Assembly: GCA_013396525.1 (NCBI GenBank) | Contig: VWYX01000928.1 | Span: forward strand, 1 to 64,000 | DNA: 64,000 bases | Origin: Chaetorhynchus papuensis | Lineage: Eukaryota > Chordata > Aves > Passeriformes > Rhipiduridae | Direction: 5' to 3' | In this document: piece by piece, positions 33,301-39,950 of the stretch | How the letters are laid out: the number at the start of each line of letters is the position of its first letter | Position numbering within the stretch: the first letter of the stretch is position 1 | Made by a program: the position numbers and the translations under genes | Notes under the pieces: model-generated | What the model was told of the DNA's origin: nothing | The model's input: the letters and a program-made list of their open reading frames with translations, nothing else | The model's database searches: none

Positions 33301-34515
33301 GCCAAGCTGCTGATTAAAAGAGACCAAAGAAGCTGCATTTCATTCCAGTTCCCATCAAGAGAAAACAACAGGTCTCACTGCACTGCCAACCCTAACAAAC
33401 ACCTGATTTATGTTTGTGCAGCACCAGAAGGCAGCTCCTGCCCCAAGAACATCTCAAACTATCCTTTCTCTGACCTTTGGTTTATCTGCCTTGCTCTGTC
33501 CTGAAGAGCCACATCTCCTCCTCACAATTTCACAAATCCGAACTTCCAGCTCTTCCCTCCAACAGACCTGGCAACCCTTTATTCTAGTAGCACACTCAAC
33601 CAGAAATAACAAACACAACGAACTTTGCAACTTAAATTGCTACATTAAATATACACTTACTAGCCAGCATAAAACTTCCTTTTCTAAAATGTCATGTTTT
33701 CAGTGCTACTGTAACAACTCCGCTCCTAAGTGTGATTTCATGTAACCTATTTCTTTCCTTTACAGAAAACAAACATAACACGATGGTAAGGCAGGGCACA
33801 GACTGACGTTTGTTACCGTTTGGCTCATAAATCACATCCGGACGTTATCAAATCCCAACAACACTGCCTTTCACTGTGGGATCACTCTCCCAGCCCTCTC
33901 AAACGTCACCTCCCTGCTGACAGGGACACACAAAACAAGGGCTCATGACTAACAAACAGCACCCACAACCCGCACCCAGCCCGGCCGGGTTACAAACCCT
34001 GTGGAAAACAGGGTAGCACGCCCTAAACCCCCCTCATTAACCCCGTAAAGGACTCGACTCGCAGTGAAGTGTTTCTCCCTCTGCACGCATCGCTGCCGGG
34101 CTCGCAGCCCCGGGACACCGCGCTGCACCTGGGCGGGCACGGGGCCCCGCTCACACCGGGGAGACGGGAGGGGGAGAGGATGAGGAGAACGGGGAGGAAG
34201 GGGAGAAGGCGAGGAAGAGGAGAGAAAGAGGAGGAGGAGGAGGAAGAGGAGAAGGAGACGGGGAATAACCCGAAGCCCTCCACCCGCCGTGCCCCCCGCC
34301 CGCAGCCCCGCGGGGGCCCCGGCGGTGCCAAGGCGCGGCCGGGGGCGGGCGGGGGACGCGGGCGGGCTCTCACCGAGGCAGAGCTCGCAGACGTATCCGT
34401 AGTAGGACCAGAGCAGGAGCAGCGCGATGAGCAGCACGGGCAGCCAGGCGAAGGCGCGGCGGCAGCAGCGCAGCCCCCGCCACAGCGCCATCCCGCCGCC
34501 CTCAGCGCCGCGCAT
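21330..34515 (-). CDS. ZDHHC15: ZDHHC15, DHHC palmitoyltransferase (11 coding exons)
   Basis: Coding exons on the - strand are 34515-34374, 31489-31463, 29336-29242, 28567-28447, 27432-27363, 26989-26957, 25881-25761, 24600-24468, 23294-23168, 22593-22484 and 21373-21330. They total 1023 nt and encode 340 residues plus TAG; human has 337. All introns are GT-AG and in phase. The protein is a four-pass membrane S-acyltransferase that transfers palmitate from acyl-CoA to Cys of cytosolic-face substrates, mainly at the Golgi. Hydrophobic segments lie near residues 25-42, 58-80, 172-200 and 212-238. The Cys-rich domain (about 133-170) carries zinc-ligand Cys/His residues and DHHC at 158-161, with Cys161 catalytic. 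The TTxE motif reads STLE at 245-248. The cytosolic tail has NPLL at 307-310. An alternative start at 34491 would drop eight residues. Confidence 0.95.
21681..21745 (-). mobile_element. Short CR1-like tail fragment
   Basis: GAAAGGACCCACAGGGATCA followed by TCCAGTTCAACTGCC matches the phrase order of an avian CR1 3' end in reverse complement. Only about 65 bases are recognisable, and it is old and diverged. Confidence 0.55.
22419..22424 (-). terminator. ZDHHC15: Candidate intronic poly(A) signal in ZDHHC15 intron 10
   Basis: Reading - past the exon 10 donor, the open frame continues 18 residues (GKEISCPDLQWPTDELKS) to TAA at 22430-22428. AATAAA then occurs four bases later at 22424-22419. A GT-rich run, CTGTGTTGGTT, follows. 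The order stop, hexamer, GU-rich element is what an intronic polyadenylation site needs, although the spacing is tight. Confidence 0.35.
22484..22593 (-). CDS. ZDHHC15: ZDHHC15 coding exon 10
   Basis: Acceptor CATGCAG, donor GTAAGG. It encodes the cytosolic tail QGDGHFFPMRALSEARNPLL then TNEEQWEEDGIDEEPQ and one base of Gly327. Human has PGDGHSFPMRSMNESQNPLL. The NPLL and acidic stretch resemble sorting signals described for the close paralogue ZDHHC2. Confidence 0.93.
22594..23167 (-). other. ZDHHC15: ZDHHC15 intron 9
   Basis: AT-rich unique sequence with no recognised feature beyond the splice sites. Confidence 0.85.
23168..23294 (-). CDS. ZDHHC15: ZDHHC15 coding exon 9
   Basis: Acceptor TTTGCAG, donor GTAAGT. 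After completing Glu248, the Glu of the TTxE-type motif, it reads AFSAPVFQNGPDKNGFNLGF then VKNLQQVFGEEKKLWLLPIAS. This aligns with the human tail segment. Human has CTPVF where this protein has SAPVF. Confidence 0.95.
23295..24467 (-). other. ZDHHC15: ZDHHC15 intron 8
   Basis: Unique AT-rich sequence. Short open frames on both strands have no support as genes. Confidence 0.85.
24468..24600 (-). CDS. ZDHHC15: ZDHHC15 coding exon 8 (last TM segment, TTxE region)
   Basis: Acceptor TTTCCAG, donor GTGAGG. It reads GELTNGRSKFHILFLLFVAI, then the rest of the fourth membrane segment, GYHCWLVSRN, and RSTL plus one base of Glu. The human equivalent ends NKTTLE, so the first Thr of TTxE is Ser here. 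Confidence 0.95.
24601..25760 (-). other. ZDHHC15: ZDHHC15 intron 7
   Basis: No recognised feature. A 123-codon open frame on the - strand (25325-25696) has no known domain and is not in the exon chain. Confidence 0.85.
25761..25881 (-). CDS. ZDHHC15: ZDHHC15 coding exon 7
   Basis: Acceptor CCTCCAG, donor GTAAGT. Its first base completes Trp163 of HHCPW. It then reads VNNCIGFSNYKFFLLFLAYS and LLYCLYIAATVFKYFIKYWT. This covers the end of the DHHC domain and the third membrane segment. It ends in phase 0. Confidence 0.96.
25882..26956 (-). other. ZDHHC15: ZDHHC15 intron 6
   Basis: Unique sequence with short T and A runs near 26464-26490. No gene or mobile element is recognised. Confidence 0.85.
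26957..26989 (-). CDS. ZDHHC15: ZDHHC15 coding exon 6, 33-nt exon with the catalytic motif
   Basis: Acceptor TTCTGCAG, donor GTACGT. The 33 nt complete Met152, encode CVLKMDHHCP and give two bases of Trp163. It carries the whole DHHC active site, including catalytic Cys161. Skipping it would keep the frame (33 is divisible by three) but remove the catalytic centre. Confidence 0.96.
26990..27362 (-). other. ZDHHC15: ZDHHC15 intron 5
   Basis: A short intron of unique sequence. Nothing else is seen. Confidence 0.85.
27363..27432 (-). CDS. ZDHHC15: ZDHHC15 coding exon 5 (Cys-rich domain)
   Basis: Acceptor ATTCCAG, donor GTAAGT. After completing Gly129 it reads IRFCDRCQLIKPD then RCHHCSVCA and two bases of Met152. 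The Cys and His residues are those that bind two zinc ions in DHHC enzymes. Human has HLIKPD where this protein has QLIKPD. Confidence 0.96.
27433..28446 (-). other. ZDHHC15: ZDHHC15 intron 4
   Basis: Contains a CR1 3' fragment at about 27652-27900. The rest is unique. Confidence 0.85.
27652..27900 (-). mobile_element. CR1-type LINE 3' end, about 250 bp
   Basis: On + it reads AAAATCACAGAACCATGGAA, GGTTTGGGTTGGCAGGGAC, then CCCCTGCCATGGGCAGGGAC, GCCCCATCCAACCCGGCCTT, CCACAGCTTCTCTGGGCA and GGATTTCTTCCTAACC. This is the well-known order of an avian CR1 tail in reverse complement. The element is 5'-truncated and lies in the same orientation as ZDHHC15, within intron 4. Confidence 0.92.
28447..28567 (-). 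CDS. ZDHHC15: ZDHHC15 coding exon 4
   Basis: Acceptor GCTTGCAG. It reads FHMSYADQERYENEERPEVQ then RQILAEIARKLPVYTRTGNG and one base of Gly129, close to human FHLSYTDKERYENEERPEVQ. It is the cytosolic loop before the Cys-rich domain. The donor is the unusual GTCAGC at 28446-28441, and no better GT fits the phase. Confidence 0.93.
28568..29241 (-). other. ZDHHC15: ZDHHC15 intron 3
   Basis: Unique AT-rich sequence without recognised features. Confidence 0.85.
29242..29336 (-). CDS. ZDHHC15: ZDHHC15 coding exon 3 (TM2)
   Basis: Acceptor TTTTTAG, donor GTAAGA. After completing Val57 it reads AYLVVFHILFVLFVWTYWKS then VFTLPIQPGKK, ending in phase 0. It encodes the second membrane segment. Human has FVFFTWTYWKSIFTLP at the same place. 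Confidence 0.95.
29337..31462 (-). other. ZDHHC15: ZDHHC15 intron 2
   Basis: Unique AT-rich sequence with a 12-A run near 29430. No gene is recognised. Confidence 0.8.
31463..31489 (-). CDS. ZDHHC15: ZDHHC15 coding exon 2 (27-nt microexon)
   Basis: Acceptor CTTTTCCAG, donor GTACGT. It completes Val48, then reads TVSNPVEK and one base of Val57. Human has VTVLSPAEK at the same place. The exon is only 27 nt and was found by phase and homology to the luminal loop between membrane segments 1 and 2. Confidence 0.9.
32927..32942. repeat. A16 homopolymer
   Basis: Sixteen consecutive A on + (T on the transcribed strand) in ZDHHC15 intron 1. No retroposed sequence is recognisable before it. Confidence 0.9.
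34158..34265. repeat. Polypurine/polypyrimidine tract
   Basis: About 108 bases of almost pure G and A on +, including (GAG)n and (GAGGAA) patches around 34226-34256, broken by only a few C or T. It lies about 110 bases inside ZDHHC15 intron 1, in the CpG island. Such tracts can form triplex DNA. Confidence 0.85.
34374..34515 (-). CDS. ZDHHC15: ZDHHC15 coding exon 1 (TM1)
   Basis: Starts at ATG 34515 and reads MRGAEGGGMALWRGLRCCRR, then AFAWLPVLLIALLLLWSYYG and YVCELCL plus one base of Val48. The donor is GTGAGAG. Human begins MRRGWKMALSGGLRCCRR, which favours the 34515 start over the second Met at 34491. The hydrophobic run is the first membrane segment. Confidence 0.93.
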
Positions 34516-34586
34516 CGGCGCGCGGCTGCGCGGGCTGGGCCGGGGCCGGCGCGCTCGGCGCTCGGCTGAGCGGCCTGCGCGCGGCG

Positions 34587-34600
34587 GCGCCCCCTGGCGG
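34587..34600 (-). promoter_or_regulatory. CTCF-like motif upstream of ZDHHC15 start
   Basis: On the - strand the 14 bases read CCGCCAGGGGGCGC, close to the CTCF core CCASYAGRKGGCRS with a single departure (G for A at position 3). The site is about 72 bases upstream of the ZDHHC15 ATG. GC-rich sequence raises the chance of an accidental match. Confidence 0.45.
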
Positions 34601-34714
34601 GGCGGGCGGGCCAAGGTGCCGCTCGGGGCGGGTCCCACCTGAGGGACCTTTACTCAAACGCGCTTTTCCCTCAAAACACGCCCAATTCTGGGCTTCGTGC
34701 TGTTGGCGAGGGGA

Positions 34715-35198
34715 GGGAGGTGATGCTGCCCCTCTGCTCAGCCCTGTGGGGCACACCTGGGGCGCTGTGTGCAGTTCCGGGCTCCCCACAGCACAGCACA
34801 CGCGGAGCTGCCGGGCGGTGATGGAGGGGAAGGCTGAGGGAGCTGGGGCCGAGCAGCCTCGGGAGGAGACGGCTCATTAATAAAAATCTAAAAGGAGGTG
34901 TCAGAGGATGGACCGGGCTCTGCTCCGGGGGCTCAGCAATGGCACCAGAGGAACGGGCAGGAACTGACCCCAGGGAGTTGCCCCTGCACAGGAGGCAGAA
35001 TTTCTGCCCTGGGCAGTGCCCAGCCCTGAACGGAGACCAGAGGGGCTGTGAGGTCTCCTCCCTGGGGATATTCCAGAGCTGTCCGGACACAATGCTGTGC
35101 CCTGTGCTCTGGGATGGCCCTGCTGGAGCAGGGAGGTGGCAGCAGATGGACCCACTGTGGTCCCTCCCATCCTGACCCATCCTGGGATTCTGTGATCT
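34715..35198 (+). mobile_element. CR1-type LINE 3' segment, about 480 bp
   Basis: Reads forward like the avian CR1 3' region: GTGTGCAGTTCCGGGCTCC, AAGGCTGAGGGAGCTGGGG, GAGACGGCTCATTAATAAAA, GAGGATGGACCGGGCTCTG, GGGGATATTCCAGAGCTGTC, CTGCTGGAGCAGGGAGGTGG, and the terminal GGGATTCTGTGATCT. It is 5'-truncated. The 5' edge is approximate (34680-34720). It is inserted just upstream of the ZDHHC15 CpG island, pointing away from the gene. A 197-codon open frame on the - strand here is an antisense artefact. Confidence 0.9.
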
Positions 35199-35277
35199 TG
35201 TAGCACTGTCCTGTCCTCTGCACTGACAGCAGCTTTGCATTGCTCTCCAAATCCCTAAGCTCACACCTCGGATTATT

Positions 35278-35330
35278 AAAAAAAAAAAAATTAAAAAACC
35301 TTATATATATATATACACATACACACATTG
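35278..35330. repeat. A-run followed by TA/CA microsatellite
   Basis: Thirteen A at 35278-35290, then TTAAAAAACC, then (TA)n from about 35301 grading into ACACAT/CACACA to about 35328. It lies a short way past the CR1 3' end. Likely variable in length. Confidence 0.85.
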
Positions 35331-36202
35331 ACAAGTGAATATATATGTAATCACTTATTACTACGGAATATCCATGGGAGGATCAGATTCCAGACAACTC
35401 GTGGAACAAAAGGAGTGTCCCCTCCAGCAGCCCAGAACGCAGCATTTAATGTACAAAAAAGAAAACAAAAAGATCCCCTCCTCTGCCCCAGACGGCTCCA
35501 CAACCCCCTCTGAATTCCTGTAGGAATCTCCTCATTCCCACTCTCAGTGATTTGAGTTACAGCTCCAGGTAATTAACTCCACTCTATCACGTCTGGTAAG
35601 GAAATTAGTTTTCTCCTCAAGAGAATGATTTATCTGACAGAATGTTCTTCTGACAAACCCCTGGTGTAGTTTGTGACACTTTCTGGTCACCTCTTTTTTC
35701 AGCAAGGTTTTTTTCCCCTCAGAATTTGTTCTAAGAATTCTCTTGTTGGGATCACATTCAGAGCTGTGCTCCCTCTACCAACCCTTTTCTCTGTTTGGGT
35801 ACAGGCACCACATTTGCCATTCTCCTGCCCAGACCCCTGAATTAAGGCATCACCCACCAATCCTCAGACCACACCTGTAATTCCATATTTAGTTCTCTCA
35901 ATATTTTAAGATGGAGATAATCTACAACCTCTGGTCTTCTCAAAAAATCTGTTCACTACTCAGGTGACAGCTGTCTTAACCTCTCCTCTACCCTGCTCAG
36001 GCTATACAATCGGTATTATCCTCTTCTCCAGGGTACTAAATTCTTTCTTTATGATAAAACCTGAACTTTTTGGCACTTGTTTTAATTTTCTGTGTGTGGT
36101 TGAGCTTAAGCAAGATTTTGGGTAGTCCCTGCTGTAGCAAAAGTGCTTTGCAGATAGGGTAACATAGGTTGGCCTGAGCTGCATGTAACACTAAACTAAA
36201 AA

Positions 36203-36237
36203 TTTATATTTATATATATATATTTACACACACATAT
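36203..36237. repeat. TA/CA microsatellite
   Basis: TTTATATTTATATATATATA followed by TTTACACACACATATG. A short, interrupted dinucleotide repeat. Confidence 0.85.
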
Positions 36238-38459
36238 GAAAAACCTCAGGATATTCAGGAAGGGGATTTACAACACATTCACCCAAAGTTTTGAGGATTT
36301 AGGAGAGGAAGATGTGAATGCCCCCTTGCCTTCTCTCCTTCCCCCACTGCATAAGTGCTGAGAACCAATATTTTTGCCAGCAATACATTTTCCAATCAGT
36401 AAGATTTAAAAATAACTCTTGTGAGTTAGATCACTCCCTGAAGCAACTCATGGAATCTCCTTTCCTGAGACAGGTGGGATGAACAGCACCTCCACGGGAC
36501 ATTTTTCCTGCATGTTCATGGAAAGCAGGAAGGCACCTTCCCAACAGACAGCAAAAGTGAGCAGACCTCGTCAGATAAAGCCTCTTGCAAATAAAGTTAA
36601 GACTTTTTCTTTTGTTCAACAGCCAGTTTTTCTAAGTGCTCTAAGGATTACCTTCAAAATTCTTTGGTTTCATGGGCTTCCAGGGGAGACTTAGTTCTAC
36701 AAACATGAGCTCATCTGAGGTAAGAGATTCCCAAATACGGCTCTTTAAAACAAAAACAATCAGGTGACCTTAAACCTGGTGATTCTTAGAATGTACTCTG
36801 GCACTTGTGCTTCAGCTGGTAGCTCCCCATTTGAAATAGCTGGAGAGAGATAGAAGTGGGATAAGGCACCTCGTGCCCTTTCCAGAAATCAACACTGCAG
36901 GTGCTATTCAAAATAAATATTAAATCTAAAGCTGACCTTCATTCAGCCAATTGCACAAAGTAAAGGAAGTCCTCTCTGGGTGTGCAGCCTCACTGGGCTT
37001 CACAGAAACTGCAACAGTTGCAAGGAAAGTGTGGGATTATCCTAAATAACATCCATATCGTTAAATTTAACCCTGACCACGAGCAGTTTCCCGCTAAGAC
37101 ACATCTCACACAGCTTTAAACTTGTGCAGAGTTCAGGAAGCTGTGATTGCATCCACACTGTTCAAAACTACTGGCACAGGCTGCAGAAAAGCACCCAAGT
37201 ACCAGCAGCTTTAGGGTCATTTAAATAAGGCTCATCATCAGTGGTTCTTCTCAAAAACCAAATTGTTGGGTGCTTAAGGAAAGGAAGGTGGTGGTGACTC
37301 ACCAGTGGCAGAGACATTCTGGGCATCAGGGAACACGTCATCCCCAAGAGCTGCAGTCTGCAGACCAGAGCAGGGCTGGCAATAGCTAAGATGGCTCTGG
37401 CATTGCTCCAAAACCAGCTAAAATAAATCAGGAAACAGTATAAATCAGGAAAGAAATGCCAGTTTTTACAACAACTGTAGAAAACCCCACATGTACCGAT
37501 TTCACTGAGATGCTCTTTCCTGTGAGAAAATGCTTAAAAAAATTACTCAGGGTAGGAAATGCTCAATTGTCTCATCCTGTTAAAAAAAACAACCAAAAAC
37601 AAACTGGAAAATGCAGTTTGTCTTTTTGAATGTGAAACTGGGCCTGGGTTACTGTCTGAATTTATATTCTAATCCAGAAAACCAAAGTTGCACACGTTAC
37701 TTCCCCACTGATCACTTCTGAATCTTGCTTGAGCTTGTAACACATGTGAGCCTTGGAGCTGTGGGGAAAGTCAGCTACAACCCCTGCAAAGTGCAGGGAG
37801 CCAAACCTTGGGGGGCAGAGCCAACTTTTCCAACTGCTCTGAAGCCAGGGCATGTAAAACAAAGGTGTGACCTAATTGTCAGACATATTTATATCTGGGT
37901 AGGTTACACGTGGTTTTGCTTATCAGTGACAGAGATCCAAGAAGATTTGATAATCCATGAGCTAAAATGGGAACTAAAACCAACCCTGACTGGCTCCTGA
38001 GCTCCTGCTGAGCTAAAAAAGCTTGTGAGCCTCAAGGCTGGCCCATTTTTGTCCTTTATTGTAGGAAAACACAATATCTCTATCCCTATCTCAATCCTTT
38101 CTTGGCCCATCGCATCCTGTACTTGTCGGTAAGGAGATAAATCTAATCTAAAATGCTAAATGCAATTATATCAGATTTGGACTTTCCATCAAAAATTCTG
38201 CACCCCAGCTCGTGCAGAGGAGCCAGGCAAAGCTTTCCTAGAACAAGCAGTGAGGATTGGTACTGAGCAAGCTGTATTTTTGTTATAAGCATTAAGAACT
38301 CTCCTCTATGTGGGATAAGCTGCCACATTTACACATTAACACCTTCCCAGAAACCCCAGGAAAAGTTTTTTTTTTGTTATTTCAGCAGCACTTTGCGGCT
38401 CTGTACTGGGACCTCTGCATTTCACAGAAGTTTGTGCACACACAATGGTCCCACCATTC

Positions 38460-38491
38460 CTTTATCCACACACCCTGGAGTGTGGATAAAG
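38460..38491. repeat. Perfect 12-bp inverted repeat, 8-nt loop
   Basis: Arms CTTTATCCACAC (38460-38471) and GTGTGGATAAAG (38480-38491) are exact reverse complements around ACCCTGGA. No known element is recognised around it. Confidence 0.8.
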
Positions 38492-39822
38492 TAAATGAGG
38501 AGAAAGTTAATTAAGGAAACTGCTAGAACACACTGATGTAAACCAGCAGAGCTCTAAAGAAGCACGTGGAGCTGTGTTTGAACATTCAGTTTTAAGATTC
38601 CTCTTCAGCTCTCAGAGAGAAGTTAGATTTAGACAATTATCCTCCCACTAATATTAAACCCAAAGTGGATTTACCTTTTTTCCTACCGGTTTCCCAGCTC
38701 TTTTTTTTGTCCTACCCGGTAGTTGCAGCCCTGCCAAGCTGCACACGGGGTGTTGTTGCTCTTAGTCATCACCTGCATCTGCTCACTCCGATTTCTCATT
38801 TGTCCCATCCCCCACTGGAACATTTTATCCTAATTTAACGTGGAAATACGGGCAGGATGTATGGAGTGTGCAACAGGGTCTGACAGCACAGATTGCAATT
38901 AAAGCTGTTTAAAATAGCACGAAGCTGTTAATTGCCACCGAGTGAAAAATTGGCCATTTGCAGCAGAATTGGTCTCATTATTACATTGTTTGTAGGGATT
39001 TGTAAGGATTTAGGGATGTACAGGGAGCGAGTGCTGGCACCATTAGAGGGTGCTGGAGTCCGCACAATCCCAATCCACATCCAGCTCCAGAGCTGCTCGT
39101 TCCCCACAGGGCCGGGAGAGTCTCAGTGCTGGTAACGACAGAAAGACCATTCTGGGGATGAAAAACCATAACCTTTGTTTTGTCACGTGTATATAAGCCT
39201 TGCCCAAATATCGACGGAAATATTTCCCCACAACTTCTGTCTTCATAGATTCCACAAAGATTCGCATCCGATCAAATGCACTCAAAATGCAGATTTAGGT
39301 AAAAAGTGCCATGAAATACCACAAACATGACATTTCCTATTTTCTAAATTCTTCATTTTGCACCCTAAATAACATCCTTCTAATAAGACAGCTGCTATCT
39401 ATCTTTTCAAATCTTTTAAAGGTAAAACATTAACACAAACATCATTCTGCAGACCTACAGCCAACCTGTCTCACTCATCCCTCCTCTTCTCCTGGGATCA
39501 CCAAGTGAATCCTGAATTTTTCTCACAGGCATTTGCTATTTGACATTGGATTAACCACAGCAGTTGGCACTAACTGACTCTACTGACCTGATGGAGGGGT
39601 CTTTTTCCCTTGACTCTGTGAAGAAAAAAGGAGGCCTTCCTCACACAGTGCCCTTAGAGAAGGAGAGATGTGGAGAGAAATGCTGCATCCTGGGAGATTC
39701 CTCTGTGATGTCTTAAATCTCTGTCTTTGCAGCCAAAGGAGTCCTTGTCCCAGTTGGCTCCCTCATGGGAAGGGATGGGATGGATGCTGGGACAAACCCT
39801 GGGTTGCTCCAGTGGGTAAAAC

Positions 39823-39950
39823 AATCTCGGAATCGCAGATTTTAGGCTGGAAAAGACCTTTAAGGTTGTTGAGTCCCACCAGTCCCAGGCGAGCGTGTGC
39901 TGCTGCTCCTCTGGGGCTACACCTCCCTCTGAAATGTTTGTGCACAGAAA
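39823..39950 (-). mobile_element. CR1-like tail fragment
   Basis: On + AATCTCGGAATCGCAGATTT, then GGCTGGAAAAGACCTTTAAG, GTTGTTGAGTCCCACC. This is the reverse complement of a CR1 3' end, diverged. Overlapping 160-codon frames on both strands here (39654-40156) are not coding. Confidence 0.7.

Larger units (their letters stand above)
31490..34373 (-). other. ZDHHC15: ZDHHC15 intron 1
   Basis: The 5' 400 bases belong to the CpG island and include a polypurine tract on + (34158-34265). A 16-A run lies at 32927-32942. No other gene or mobile element is recognised. Confidence 0.85.
33950..34660. promoter_or_regulatory. ZDHHC15: CpG island and promoter region of ZDHHC15
   Basis: A sharply bounded GC- and CpG-rich block containing ZDHHC15 exon 1, the 5' part of intron 1 and about 150 bases upstream of the start codon. 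GC-box-like runs (GGGGCGGG on +) lie near 34599 and 34625. No TATA box is apparent. Transcription runs on the - strand. Confidence 0.85.
35331..39820. other. Intergenic, no gene seen
   Basis: AT-rich unique sequence upstream of ZDHHC15. It holds a TA microsatellite near 36203-36237 and a 12-bp inverted repeat at 38460-38491. A short - strand frame (39285-39043) has no recognised homology. Confidence 0.75.

Noticed and set aside
33949..34638. 229-codon - strand open frame over ZDHHC15 exon 1
   Set aside because: Only the middle part is exon 1. The rest reads through the donor into the polypyrimidine intron and upstream GC-rich DNA.
34671..35264. 197-codon - strand open frame
   Set aside because: It is antisense to a CR1 copy and has no known domain.
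39043..39285. 80-codon - strand frame with a protein-like start
   Set aside because: No family recognised, no plausible exon boundaries, and no neighbouring exon in phase.
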